From Dolomedes plantarius (taxonomy: Eukaryota > Arthropoda > Arachnida > Araneae > Dolomedidae), in NCBI GenBank assembly GCA_907164885.2, contig OU015503.1, positions 68,251,068 through 68,315,067 of the forward strand: 64,000 nucleotides of DNA, given 5' to 3'. Made by a program: the position numbers and the translations under genes. This document shows positions 35,109 through 46,980 of the stretch, in pieces. The number at the start of each line of letters is the position of its first letter. Positions within the stretch are counted from its first letter, which is position 1. The notes beneath the pieces were generated by a model. The model did not search any database. It was not told the origin of the DNA and saw only the letters and a list, made by a program, of their open reading frames with translations.

Positions 35109-35144
35109 TTGACCCTCTGACGATCAAAGTCGTCAGAGGGTTAA
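35109..35144. mobile_element. 36 bp TTAA-bounded hairpin (minimal MITE or solo TIR pair)
   Basis: TTGA-CCCTCTGACGA-TCAAAG-TCGTCAGAGGG-TTAA: 11 bp perfect arms around a short loop, with TTAA/TTGA flanks. It looks like two piggyBac-like ends with almost no interior. Confidence 0.55.
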
Positions 35145-35483
35145 GATTACACTATATACTGAACAAGATATCACAGGAAATATAAACATATTAAAAAGGA
35201 CAATCATCTGCGATATAAAAAATATGTCTCTTATTTAAAGATAATTTTTTTACAGGAACCAGGAAATGTCAGCGAATGGAGCAGTAGAAAACCGGTTTGT
35301 TTCAGTGGTAAAGTGCAAAGTGTACTCTTTAGAAATTTTTGCAATTTATTGAGATCCGCGTCTCAATAAATTACAAAATTTAAAACTTAATCACTCACTA
35401 GCTCACCTTAGACTTGTAAAAAAGAGTAAAACCTAACTTCCACAAAATGCAATCTCCCAGAATAAAGAAAGCGCTCTTAATCA

Positions 35484-35670
35484 GGGGTACTCAAACTGCG
35501 GCCCACCAACCTTTTTTGCTCAAAACACTCCCCCTCATTATGAGGCACGTAAATTTAAAATCCCAATTTAGGAAATTTTGGCCTGAAAAATACAAAAATG
35601 TATACAAATGTTCCCCCTTATGCCCTCATTGTTCGCATCAACGTATCTTTGGGAATCATCCTGTTCCAAA
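35484..35670 (+). repeat. hAT-like left end fragment
   Basis: CAGGGGTACTCAAACTGCGG resembles the terminal repeat of hAT (Charlie-type) elements. No right end or octamer duplication was found. Confidence 0.3.
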
Positions 35671-35937
35671 ATGAAATATTAGAAGAACTGATATAGAATT
35701 AGGCTCACTGTTTCTTACCTTGATGAGTTATTGAGAGTAGCATGTATCGAGTATAGAGCTGATTTGTTTTAAAATAGTCAAAAGTTTGTCTCAACACTGA
35801 AGATCACACTAATATTTAAATAATACTGTTGAGTACTATAGAGTATTTGAATACTTGAGTACTTGAACACTACTGGGTTTTGAGTTTTTTTATTACAACA
35901 TTATATTACGAGGTATAGTGTAATATGTGCGGGTGTG

Positions 35938-36015
35938 GTGGCCCGGTTGGCAAAGAAATTGATCCAGTGACCTGCAAGTTGCTGGTTTGATGCCGACAAA
36001 ACCATCGACGTGTAT
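35938..36015 (+). repeat. tRNA-like SINE head S2
   Basis: GGTGGCCCGGTTGGCAAAGA followed by CAAGTTGCTGGTTTGATGCC mimics A and B boxes with normal spacing. Distinct from the S1 head. A folded tRNA is not supported. Confidence 0.45.
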
Positions 36016-36188
36016 ACTAATGGCGGCTGGTGCACGGAAAAAATCTGTCGTAGCTGCAATGTCCTACAAGTTCACAAAATTCCTTTGGAGGTGCGGGGTC
36101 AAGTGTTCCTGTCTCGTCACTTGACTCGGTTCAAAATTACAGGACAAGTTCCTAGGGGGTAATGCTGGTCCGCCTATGCGGTGCTCCC

Positions 36189-36443
36189 TTGACCCTCTGA
36201 GGGGCGCCGTTTGCAAATTGCAAACGCCTAAATCTAGTATTATTCTCAATTTCATTGAATTTATTCCAGTTAAATAAGCAAAAAAATGGATAGTACTGCT
36301 ATCTGTTATCATATTAAAGAAGAAAAAAACATTTTGCAACCTTTAATCGGAAAATGTTTTTCAAGATTCATTAGGTTTAAAGAAATCGGCAAAAAATCCT
36401 GAACCGTGCAAACGGTTGAGATTGTTGTCCCTGAAAGGATTAA
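36189..36443. mobile_element. TTAA-flanked MITE, family T2 (copy 2)
   Basis: Same family as 1620-1871, in the same orientation: the left flank is TTGA (decayed TTAA), followed by CCCTCTGAGGGGCGCCG, and the right end is CCCTGAAAGGA then TTAA at 36440-36443. Middle sequence is clearly alignable with the first copy. Non-coding. Confidence 0.7.
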
Positions 36444-36699
36444 ATAAATGACAAGCAAATCTGCGGTGTATAGGGCGTTAAAATAATGTCCAGTCGCCTG
36501 CCGCACTGGAAAAAAATGGCGTTCTATGTTGCGGCCTGCTTAGCGTAGCAAACATGTGCATGTGGATCGAGAGAAAGCCAGGTAGAGTACGGATGCTCTA
36601 AATACTAAAACGGTTTAGTTAAAATCCTGCGGCACATTTAATATTGCACACTGAAAACAATGCTTGATAATAAAAATCTACTCCAATGGATATATTCTT

Positions 36700-36895
36700 G
36701 TTTCGAATGCTCCCTGGCTGGAAGTTCCAGACGAGGTCCAGATAGGCTTCGGAATGAAGTGTGCGACTCCGGGTTATTTAGCACCATAAGAGTCGGAGTA
36801 CGTCTTAGCTAGTTGTCACCTCAATTTTTAACGAGCAACCTCATGGGTGGCATCAGGGGGGATCGGAACCTCTCCCAGCCTCTTTGACCTCATAG

Positions 36896-36898
<3 letters not shown>
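36700..36898 (-). repeat. SINE S1, 3' part
   Basis: Reverse of the S1 body and tail (GACTCCGGGTTATTTAGCAC, TCCAGATAGGCTTCGGAA, TTTGACCTCATAGAGG). Ends at a (TA)n tract. Confidence 0.7.

Positions 36899-36899
<1 letters not shown>

Positions 36900-36957
<58 letters not shown>
36900..36957. repeat. (TA)n microsatellite
   Basis: Pure TA run adjoining the S1 fragment. Confidence 0.95.
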
Positions 36958-36959
<2 letters not shown>

Positions 36960-37292
36960 ATGACAGGCTCGCTACTTACACCCTTCCCAGTACGTCGTCT
37001 TACATCCAAAATTTTCTCCTTCTTATTCTATCTTTACTTAATTATTAAAGTTATAGCAGTCAATGAGTTAAAAGGCCGGTGGCAAAGAACTACAATTAAT
37101 ATATCTAACATCGTTTATTTCCAAAATCTTAAGCTACCTGATTCAATCTGATAAATTAAATCCAAGAGTCATCAAGCTCCCACGCGACGCGTGACTATCT
37201 CCATCAAGAATTTCCCGCCGTCTGATTAAACACTATTGTTTTTCTGCCATCCAAAACCACCGCGCATGCCCACATGATCTCACTAAATCCTT

Positions 37293-37296
<4 letters not shown>

Positions 37297-37328
<32 letters not shown>
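37297..37328. repeat. (TA)n microsatellite
   Basis: Short TA run. Confidence 0.95.
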
Positions 37329-37329
<1 letters not shown>

Positions 37330-37379
37330 TGAAGGATGTATCATAAATTATATCTGAGGGAGATTACCAGTGTGAGAAA

Positions 37380-37850
37380 GTTGTTGTTGTTGTTGTTGTT
37401 CCTAATCCTATCTTATCTAGCAGATAGGCTAGACCAGATCAATGAGACCAACATTTAAAAGATCCAAGACAAGGAGGGGACTCAGCGTCAAATCCTCCTT
37501 TTCAAACCCCAAACAAGTAAGAAGATGGTCAAGGATGAAATTATCGATGTTTCATTTTCCACAAATGGGGAAGATATTATTGCCTTTATCATATTTAAGG
37601 CACTTCAGGTGACCAAACTTAGGAGGCTGGACAAAGCAGTCTGCTAAGCACGATTGCTCCAAAAGCCATTGCTCTTCCCGGCTGTCTGAAACAATACCAG
37701 TTATGTGCTGGAGGAGATCACCATGAAAGGGCGATGACAGCTTTATCTCTTGAGCAGATCTCTAAAAATGGTAAAGTGTTAGAGGTCAAATCCATTGCAG
37801 TTCCCTCCTTAGCCAGGGCATCAGCCGCTTAAAAAGCGAAAGCTAGTAGG
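37380..37850 (-). mobile_element. LINE (non-LTR retrotransposon) 3' end with (AAC)n tail
   Basis: The minus strand carries the end of a LINE reading frame followed directly by a short 3' untranslated region and (AAC)n at 37380-37400, the tail expected of a target-primed element. The 5' end is truncated, the usual form of such insertions. Confidence 0.75.
37429..37840 (-). pseudogene. LINE RNase H and zinc-ribbon C-terminus
   Basis: On the minus strand ADALAKEGTAMDL is the terminal RNase H motif (usual ADxLAKxGT) of a LINE polyprotein. In other frames it continues as CLKYDKGNNIFPICGK and DHLLTCLGFEKEDL, a cysteine-containing C-terminal module, and LLVLDLLNVGLIDLV before the stop at 37429-37431. 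A TGA interrupts after ALSW, a frameshift follows and a further stop lies after ICGK. Dead copy. Confidence 0.75.
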
Positions 37851-38379
37851 CGAAATAGGAGCGAAGTCAGCCTTCTACTTATGTGTGCTCCCCGTCAATA
37901 GACGGGCAGAAGCTGTACCTTTCTCATTTCTTTCAATGAGCCGTGTGAGAAAGTAAAAAGTGTAACCACACCTCAAATAAAAATAGTCAAATCCGAGTTT
38001 TAAAAGTTCAAAATCATAAACGGAATGAATATTTTAATTAAAATTCCTCAAACTAAATGTTTATGTAGGCACCATATCGAAATAAAACAATACTTTAATT
38101 AATTACCATTAAATTGTTTGTTTAATTAATTGTTAAACAATCGTTTGTTTGATTAATCGCGTAAAAAAAAATCACAAAACTTTTAAAGTGTTTAAGTTTC
38201 TTATAATACCAGATTTTTAACAACAAGAATTGTTCTCTATTCCACGAATCTCTCGATTTTCATACCATAAAAATCCCCTTACATCGAAGAATATCGAACA
38301 TTAACATTCTAGAGAAATCCCCGCACCCCGTTTTATAATTTGAAGAGGGAATTCCCGATAAATCACATCTAATAAAATG

Positions 38380-39060
38380 CTTTCCGAATATCATAATGTT
38401 GGCGAAATAATGCCATTTTATTTAAAAAGGAACCTCCAATCATTATATACTCCACCGTTGTAATGGCCGACTGGGGAATTAAATGAACCTCCATTACTCT
38501 TGTTGCCGTCCAATTAAGCAAAGATGGGAAAGAGTGAAGTGTTCCTAATCATTCTACGTTTTGAGTATCGGTCGGTTCGCCCGCAACCTTTGGCCATTAA
38601 TGCGTATAATGCGGTCATTTCGTTTAGATGTCTGGCGGTCGGGTTCAGGCCCGGAATCGATCAATATCGGAAGTCGGGTCGTAACCAAATGTAATAAACA
38701 TGTTTAGTTGCCAAAAGTGGTTCCGCGTACAGGGGTGAAGAACTGAAACTCGCTTAAAGTTAATTAAATGTTTGATTGATTGGACTGGGGGCTCTCTCGG
38801 GCCGACTCCCTCATGCATTTTAATCGTTCGTTAACTTTTATGCATCGAATGGAGACTGAATTGGTAATATCTCTCTCCAGGGGGAATGTTTAGTTGTGTT
38901 ATAGAGGACACTTTGACTTCCCGGAGTTCGAGAGAATTAGTGTCTTTTAGTATTCGAAATTAATAACATTGATGAAAGTGTTCGAACCGAATGATTCTCC
39001 GACTGTTTACAAATTGCAAGTGATGATTCAATTAAATGTACTAAGAGCGATATAAATAGA
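38380..39060. promoter_or_regulatory. Candidate conserved non-coding element
   Basis: About 680 bp with balanced composition and no similarity to the other repeats in the window, no long open frame, and clustered homeodomain-like words (GCCATTAATGCG, TTAATTAAATG, TTTGATTGATTGG, TTTTAATCGTTCG). In a repeat-dominated intron such an island can be an enhancer. This is inference from composition only. Confidence 0.3.
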
Positions 39061-39323
39061 TGTTTACTTGTCGCTTAAGGGGACAAGCGACCTTCTAACT
39101 CGAAATTTTTAATTTTTAATTTCTAACTCTCTTTACAGAATGAGAAAAATTAACATACTTATCAATTAAAAGGAAGATCCGTAGAATTCAAAATAAGAAT
39201 TTTTTGGCCGAGTAATGCCTGTTTTTCAAAATTTTTTTGAAAAATGCTAGTCTTTTTCTAAATTCTCCGTGGGCATCCCATATCATTTAAAAACCATTAG
39301 TTTTTTAATATAGGCTTACCATA

Positions 39324-40001
39324 TCTATATATATATATAACAGTTCTGTAACTGACTGACTCACTGACATACAACGCACAGACCAAACCGCTGGACCTAA
39401 AGGGCTGAAATTTCGCATGGCGATTCTTCTTACAGTGTAGGGGTGCACTAAGAAAGATTTTTGAAAAATTCTTCTTAGATTTTTTAAAATTAAATTTTTA
39501 AGCTGTTTTTGTAACTTTGTTTAAGTTAACATTTAAAGTAATAATTTGAAGGCTATAAAATTTATATCACAAGAAAGATCATAAAAATTCCTTTAAAATG
39601 AGATCTTATTTGAATATTTACCTCTATTTTCTGATGTTTGGGGAATTTTTAAAGATTAATTTTTAGAATTTAATTTATTGAATGCTGATCACGTGTTTTC
39701 TTTTTCTGGTCCTTTAAATAAATTTATCGTCACCTGCATAACATCTAAATAGACAAAAATAAAATTTTCTTGCTAATGCGGCAGACGATTGGACATTATC
39801 CAAAAAAGTATTAAAATACAATAAAAGTTATGTTCCTCAAACTGTACTAAATTAACTGTACTATATTCTTTAGTATGTCCTATTACATTTAATTTGAATA
39901 TTTTCTTCTACATTATTTTGTCTATAAAAATTTCCCTTACGATTTTTTTAAAATATATTTTTTGTTTTTTTACATCAATTGTATACATTGATCGTCGTAT
40001 T

Positions 40002-40044
<43 letters not shown>

Positions 40045-40115
40045 TATTAACTGATTACATTGACCATTGTATTTAATTTGAATGTACTCCGTAGCGAAGT
40101 GTGGGTTTTCAGATA
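39324..40115 (+). mobile_element. Helitron family H1 with internal (TA)n
   Basis: Starts A|TCTATATATATATATAACAG, follows H1 throughout, and ends CCGTAGCGAAGTGTGGGTTT with the CAGCTAG tip decayed to CAGATAA. A (TA)n run at 40004-40041 sits between two similar segments (CATTGATCGTCGTATTTA and CATTGACCATTGTATTTA). Confidence 0.8.
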
Positions 40116-40779
40116 ATATATATATAGACATAATTGTGCATTGAATTTTTTTTAATTAAATAAAAAGTCAAAAATATTTTTTTTTAAATCTACCTGTTAC
40201 TTTGTTTATGTTTTTGCATTTTTTCTACTTTATTTTATTACATAAATTTGAAAAATATTTGTACTTTCAAAGAATAATGCACAGTTTTCTGATAAACACT
40301 GTAATTAACAACTGTGAGAAACTTGGAAGAAATCAGAAGGAAATGAATGCCCGTGGAGTATTTTGAAATATTCTAGCATTTTGATGAGTTTTTTTGAAAA
40401 ACAGTCCTTATTCTTCCACAAAATACCTATTTGGGAATTCTAAGTGTCTTAAATGAAATAAAAAAGAATATTAATTATTCTCATTTAGTATATAGAGTAA
40501 AATATTGAAAATTTTACAAAAAACGAGGTTGAAAGTTAGAGCTTAAAGCTGTCCACTTTCAGGAGAATCTACGATTTGATTCAAGTTTTGGTTAGTTACT
40601 GTTCTTCATAGGATATGAAGAACTGAAGCTGACGTCTATACTGCAGCATAGAATTGAAATCGGATTTTGGTATAATTTTAAAAGATATTTCATGTTAACG
40701 ATAATTCAAGAATAGTTATCAATTTGTTATATCTATTTCAGTCAGAGAAACATGTTTAAGCTGCGGTAACTTGTCAAAC

Positions 40780-41600
40780 AAGTAGCTTTTCTTTTGCGAT
40801 GAATAATGTAAGAATATATTTAAGTCGCTGTAGCCTTACAAATAAGTAAAATACATTTTCTTCTGTGAAGAATAATGAATAATAATATTTTAAGTTTCCC
40901 TAATCATCCAAAAAGTACCTTTTCTTCTGCGATGAGTAATGTAAGAATAAATTTAAGTTGCCGTAGCTTTACAAATAAGTAAACTACATTTTCTTCTTCG
41001 AAGCGTAATATACAAAAATATTTTAAGTTACCCTAATTTTACAAATAAGTACCTTTTCTTCTGCGATGAATAATGTAAGAATAAACTTAAGTTGTCATAG
41101 CCTTACAAATAAGTAATATACATTTTCTTCTGTGCAGATTAATGTTCAAAAATGTATTAAGTTACTCTAATCTTACAAAAAAGTACCTTTTCTTCTGCGA
41201 TGAGTAATGCAAGAATATATTTAAGTTGCCGTAGCTTTACAAATAAGTAAAATACATTTTCTTCTGTGAAGAATAATGTACAAAAATATTTTAAGTTGAC
41301 ATAATCTTACAAAAAAGTACATTTTCTTCTGCGATGAACAATGTAAGAATATATTTAAGTTGCCGTAGCCTTACAAATAAGTAAAATACATTTTCTTCTG
41401 TGAAGAATAATGTACAAAAATATTTTAAGTTACCCTAATCTTGGAAAAATTTACCTTTTCTTCTGCGATGAATAATGCAAGAATATATTTAAGTTACCGT
41501 AGCCTTACAAATATGGGCCTTTTCCTCTACCCCGAAAAATACACAAGCAAATTTAAGTTACCGTAACCTTACAAACAAGTAACTTTTCTTGTGGGAAGAA
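40780..41600. repeat. Dimeric tandem array, 134 bp higher-order unit
   Basis: Two related 65-70 bp monomers alternate. One has CTTCTGCGATGAATAATG with GTTGCCGTAGCCTTACAAAT; the other has CTTCTGTGAAGAATAATG with GTTACCCTAATCTTACAAA. The first type recurs at about 40785, 40924, 41056, 41190, 41324 and 41459, spacing 132-139 bp. The end at 41500-41600 is degenerate. Confidence 0.85.
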
Positions 41601-41637
41601 TAGTGTACTAATCAAATTAGAAATTTAGCATGATATA

Positions 41638-41884
41638 TGAATGCCTTATTTGAATAGTGGGCTCATTCCATTTTAAAAAATTGAGTTAGCTTCACTTTCA
41701 TGTTCATACAAGTCATTTATATCTTATTTTTAAACTGGTACAACTCCAGTTTATTTCTGCTGCCAACAGAGGGCACTACAAATCAGACTTCAGCAGTCAT
41801 TTCTCAGCACTCTTTAGAATTTAAGGCTATGTATCTCAAAATGAACAAGAATGGAGTTGGACCACTATTCAAATAAGGCCTTCA
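41638..41884. mobile_element. 247 bp MITE with 23 bp inverted ends
   Basis: Left tip TGAATGCCTTATTTGAATAG and right tip (reversed) TGAAGGCCTTATTTGAATAG match with one change over 23 bp (both continue TGG). Flanks are TATA on both sides, consistent with a TA target. Non-coding; probably Tc1/mariner-like. Confidence 0.7.
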
Positions 41885-42877
41885 TATATGGATACATATG
41901 AATAAAGTATATATTGAATACAGTAACCATTACATATTGAATAAAGTAAATGTAGACGATAAAAATTGAAACTTAGTATCAAATATAAATCAATTTATCT
42001 AAAAAGGACTCTGCAATTCCTGCAATAACGCAAATACCGGTATTCATGTCTGTTAAAAAATACACCGTCCAAGAATAAATCATCCTACTGAAAGTAGATT
42101 ATCCCCATCTGTTCTATCCTGGACCTCTTTCATATTTATACCCACAAGCAGCGAGAGGTTTTGACCTAAATCCCTCTTTTTCTGTTAGATTAGTGAGATG
42201 ATTTATTCAGCCATTGCCCGGAAGGATTTTTTTTCTGGTATTTTGTGGGAGGGAAAAGACGCTAAAATATATGACATCATTTCCGTTGTACTATCATATG
42301 AAGTGACAAGGAAATATCTTTTTTTTTCGTAAATGCTGTTCATTATGACGCTCTAAAGTGTTTTGTGACATGTTCTCGTTTCAAAAATTAATCGTAAATT
42401 TCAAATAAATTTTTTTGGTAATGTCGGCATAGTATTTTTAATTATTTTAAATGTGGAAAATTTATTTGAGAAGCGAAAAATAAATAATATATTCCAAACA
42501 GTTTTATAGACATTAAAATTGTGATAAGTTTCTTAAAGTTTTATATAAAGTTGATATATAACTTAAAGTTTCAACTAATGCTTTAGCCCCACGGTCAGTG
42601 TTTTAGCAATGCGAAAAAAAAATTGGAAGGCCCCTTAAGAATGGTTTTAAAGGCATTGTGCTACATACCTTTGGCAATTTATTATCGTATACGATCAAAT
42701 TTGAAACAAAAGCTTGATTCAAACAGTTCCAAAGAATGACTCCTCAGATAATTATAAATGTAAGTTCCCCCATTCTTTTAAAACAAGAATATGCATAAAA
42801 CATTCCACTTTAAATTGAAAAACCAATGAATCCAAAAGTTGATTTGAAAAGAATATGTTTTCTGTGAACATTGTTTA

Positions 42878-43554
42878 TCTATATATATAAAAAAGTTCCG
42901 TGACTGGCTGACTGACTGACATACAACGCACAGACTAAACCGCTGGACCTAAATGACTGAAATTTTGCATGGCGATTCTTCTTATAGTGTAGGGGTGCAC
43001 TAAGAGAGATTTTTGAAAAATTCTTCTCAGATTTTTTTAAATTAAATTTTTAAGTTCCTTTTGAAATATTATTTATAGTTTGCATTTAAAATAATTATCG
43101 AAGGGTTATAAAATTTATATCACGAGAAAGATCCTAAAAATTCCTTTAGAATGAAATCATTTTCAAATATTTCCCTCTATTTTCTAAGCTTTGGTGAATT
43201 TTCAAAGATTAATTTTTAGAATTTAATTCATTAAATGCTGATCACGTGGTTTCTTTTCTCTTTGTGATACTTTAAATTGATTTATCATCGTGTGCATGAA
43301 AACGAAATAAATTGACAATTTTTTTTTCTTTCAAATGCGGCAGACGATTGAACATCATCAAAAAAATATTAAATGCATTATATTCTTTAGCATGTTGAAT
43401 TAGATTTAATTTGAATATTTTCCTCTACATTATTTTGTCTATAAAAATATCCGTTGCGATTTTTTTATAAATTTATTTTTTGGCATTAATTGCATACATT
43501 GACCATTGTATTTAATCTGAATGTACTCCGTAGCGAAGTCGGGTTTTCAGCTAG
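42878..43554 (+). mobile_element. Helitron family H1, best-preserved copy
   Basis: A|TCTATATATATAAAAAAGTTC at the left; CCGTAGCGAAGTCGGGTTTT then CAGCTAG|T at the right. AT target intact (A 42877, T 43555). 677 bp, without the internal (TA)n, so it shows the basic form of the family. Confidence 0.88.
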
Positions 43555-43689
43555 TCATGTTAAAAAAACATTTCAAAAGTGTTGTTTTTGTTTGCCAAAT
43601 CGGGGCACTCTTCCTGTAAGACATTCTCACTTATTCCGTGAGAATTGTTGGTTGCTTTAAATAGGAGTACCGTATAGATGAACCAACAC

Positions 43690-43905
43690 CAAACCCTGGT
43701 ACCATCTCAATTTGACTGTGGACCCAAAGGGGTAACATCTGAGGGGGATCACATCAAGGTCTGAAGAGGCTCGTAACTCGAGGTAGCCTAATGTTAGCCT
43801 CGGTTCGAATCCCAACGAGGCCATTAAATGTCTTCGTGTCTAGACCGGGTACGGGCATGTTCAATCCGTAGACCAGAAATTTTTAATATGAGGTCAAAGA
43901 GTGTT
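43690..43905. repeat. SINE S1 fragments in opposite orientations
   Basis: 43690-43760 is the reverse of an S1 middle part (CATCTCAATTTGA, CCAAAGGGGTAACATCTGAG). 43773-43905 is a forward head with CTCGAGGTAGCCT, GGTTCGAATCCC (a perfect B box) and CGTGTCTAGACCGGG. Confidence 0.6.
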
Positions 43906-44744
43906 TCAGAAAGAACTTTCCAAATGTTGAAACGAAAAATAAACATAGCCTGTCGGTAAATATTCCTGATGAAATCTACCCGTACACTGCAGATGTATAT
44001 TTTGCATTTAGCTCGGCCCTTATAGAAGTGCTTTATGCATTTTGTCTTCTTGCGTTGTAAATTTTGTACAAAATTTGTGATAGACGATGGCTCGTTCCAA
44101 AGTGAGTGAGTTGACTGCACTGTGGAACTTCCAAGGAACACAGGCGATACTCCCAAAGCAATTTTTACCACGGGAATGTATATTTTTGCTATTGTGTATC
44201 ATGGTCTAAAACATTGTTTCTTAACCGATAGTTCGCTGAAGTCGCTGAAGTTCGCTAAAGTTTGGTGGTCTGTGGAGAACCAAAAGGTGGTTCGAAGTCA
44301 GCATTGTTAGAAAATAAGGTTTCATTGTTTGAAAATGACCAGGACTTTAACAAAATTAGGAACAAAAAGTTGTTTCCATTCTGAACTATTTTTTATTCAA
44401 GTTCGAAAAAAATCTTGTATTTCTACCATCTCCTGATGTTTCGAGTACGAAACAATCCCTTTTGTACTTGAAAATCCTTAATATATTTTCTGTTATGCGG
44501 TGTGGCAGCGTCTCAGCAATTTCACAGCAGTTTTACGTCTAGTGAAGCAAATGCAAGTCCAAAAATCTCATTCATTTATATGTTTTCAAAGGCTTATTTT
44601 TTAATTCAATTCCTTTTATGTTAAAAATGTGTTATTAATTTTATTTGTAATTTTGTTTCTTAATGGGTTGGTTGGGTGAGAGGCCTCGACGATTTTTTTT
44701 TTTTATTTTGATAAGTGGTCCCTGATCAACAAAAGTTTAAGTAC

Positions 44745-45455
44745 TATTAGTCCTAAAGTTTTCAAAAGTTGATAGGAAAAACAAAGCTTTGGGTAAATGT
44801 TACTTATCAATAACTAAAAATTTTCAAAAGTTGAAAGGAAAAAAAGAAGCTTTCAATAAATGTTGTTTATCATCGTCTAAAGATTTTCAAATATTGAAAG
44901 GTTAAAAAGTGGCTTTTTGTAAATACATTGGGCCACTTGAGGTTCCAATTTGACGTTTTTTTCCTTTCTTGTTGACGATATTAGCTATCGACGCTTTAGA
45001 TATCTAAATTTTGAATAAAATTTAGATATCTAAAGCGTCTGCATTTTGAATAAAATGCAGACGATACTATTGACTTTTAAAAACATAGTACAATTGCAAT
45101 TATTTCTTTTGCAGCAAACGATTTTGTATTACCGCTTACCAAAATCGTCTAAAAAATGGGCGAACAGCCACTGTATTTTTTATCTTCATCTATAGCTTTT
45201 CAAATGTTGAAAGGTTAAAAAGGGGTTTCCAGTAAATATTGCTTATCTTCATCTAAAGATTTTCAAATGTTGAAAGGTTAGAAAGGGGCTTTCGGTAAAT
45301 ATTGCTCATCTTCATCTAAAGCTTTTTAAATGCTGAAAGGTAAAAAATTAAACTTTCAGTATTTTTTTTTATCGTCATGTAAAACTTTTGAATGTTGAAA
45401 GGTATAAAATTTAATTTTCGGTAAATATTGATTAACATGGTTTAAAAGTTGAATG
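44745..45455. repeat. 63 bp tandem array interrupted by a Tc1-like MITE
   Basis: About eight units marked by AGATTTTCAAATGTTGAAAG, GGTAAATATTGCTTATC and TTCATCTAAAG. The array is interrupted at GTAAATA by the insertion 44926-45173. Confidence 0.8.
44926..45173. mobile_element. Tc1/mariner-like MITE with twin hairpins
   Basis: The insert is flanked by TA at 44924-44925 and 45174-45175. Its tips CATTGGGCCACTTGAGG and (reversed) CAGTGGCTGTTCGCCCAT are weakly inverse. It contains two perfect hairpins: arms 44990-45012/45017-45039 (23 bp) and 45037-45047/45052-45062 (11 bp), both with loop GAAT. Non-coding. Confidence 0.7.
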
Positions 45456-46226
45456 CAGTATTCAATGCTGAAAAATGAGCTTTTAAATAAAGAGCACTAT
45501 ATTAATATAAATACTTCACTAATTTGAAATTTTGTTTAAAACAACCGACAATAATAAATTTGAAAACATGTTTAGTTCTTAACATATCTGCTAAACAAAT
45601 AACTATATTTCACAACTTTAACTTTTGTTTATGGCAAATGTTTTAAAATAATTTTCTTAAAAATTTGACACATAAAATTTTTAGTTGCTGATACCAGAAA
45701 TTAATTTTAGGTAGTTTTTCCCTTGAGAATTTGTTTTATAGAATTTTTAGTCTCAAAGACAAAATCCCGAAATTTTTCAATAAAAATATTGCAAAGAAAA
45801 ACTTTGCAAAATTTCATGCAGTTACAAAGAGAATTATTTAAAAAATAATTTTTTCCAAACTTACCAGACAAAAACAGTTCAATTCTGAGAGAAAAAGACT
45901 TAAAGTACATATGTACAGTACTCCCTAAAAATGTTCTGGCAATGCAATCAAAGCAGAAACATGGTAGAATTTTATTTTAAAAGCTCTATAATATATTTTA
46001 ACCCGAGAAGTTTAAAATGTGTTTCCTTTGAGAAATCGTTGTCCCACACTGTGTCTAAAGGGATCAGAGAAATTCCAAAACTATTTTATCGAGAATTTTC
46101 TATTCATTCTTATGAAACTTGATTATGTTACGGATAAAGATTTTGTTACCATAACCTGAAACTGAAGCTTAAGTATGGAAAGTTTTAAAATATTTACACT
46201 TTTTATATTTTGAAATAGCTTATTAA

Positions 46227-46919
46227 TCCATATATATATATATAAAACAGTTCCGTAACTGATTGACTGAATAACTAACTGACATATAACGCAGAGACCA
46301 AACCGCTGGACCTAAGGGACTGAAATTTTGCATGGAGATTCTTCTTATAGTGTAGGTGTGCACTAAGAAAGATTTTGGAAAAATTCTTCTTAGATTTTTT
46401 AAATTAATTTTCAATCTGTTTTTGTAACATTCTTTAAAGTTTGCATTTAAAATAATAATCTGAGGGTTATAAAATTTATATCACGAGAAAGATCCTAAAA
46501 CTTCCTTTAAAATGAAACCTCTTTCGAATCTTTACCTCCATTTTCTGATTATTGGTGAATTTTTAAAGATTAATTTTTATAATTTAATTTATTAAATGCT
46601 GATCACGTGGTTTCATTTCTTTTTATGATATTTTAAACTAATTTTGCGGTACGTGCATAACAACGAAATAGACAATTTATTTTCTTGCTAATGTGGCAGA
46701 CGATTCGACATTATCCAAAAAAAAATATTAAAATACAGTGAAAGATATGTTCCTCAAACTGTACTATATTAACTGAACTACATTCTTTAGTATGTTCTAT
46801 TAGATTTAATTTTAATTATTTCTTCTACATTATTTTGTCAATAAAAATATCCGTTACGATTTTTTTATAAACATATTTTGTTTTTTTTTACACCAATTGC
46901 AGACATTGATCACTGTATT

Positions 46920-46980
<61 letters not shown>

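Noticed and set aside
39075..40565. A further T5-like element (TTAAGGGGACAAGC on the left, GCTGTCCACTTTC on the right) enclosing the H1 copy
   Set aside because: The right end does not finish in CCCCTTAA and the arms cannot be aligned convincingly.
40780..41600. CRISPR-like array
   Set aside because: The repeat is a dimeric tandem array without unique spacers of fixed size, in a eukaryotic context.
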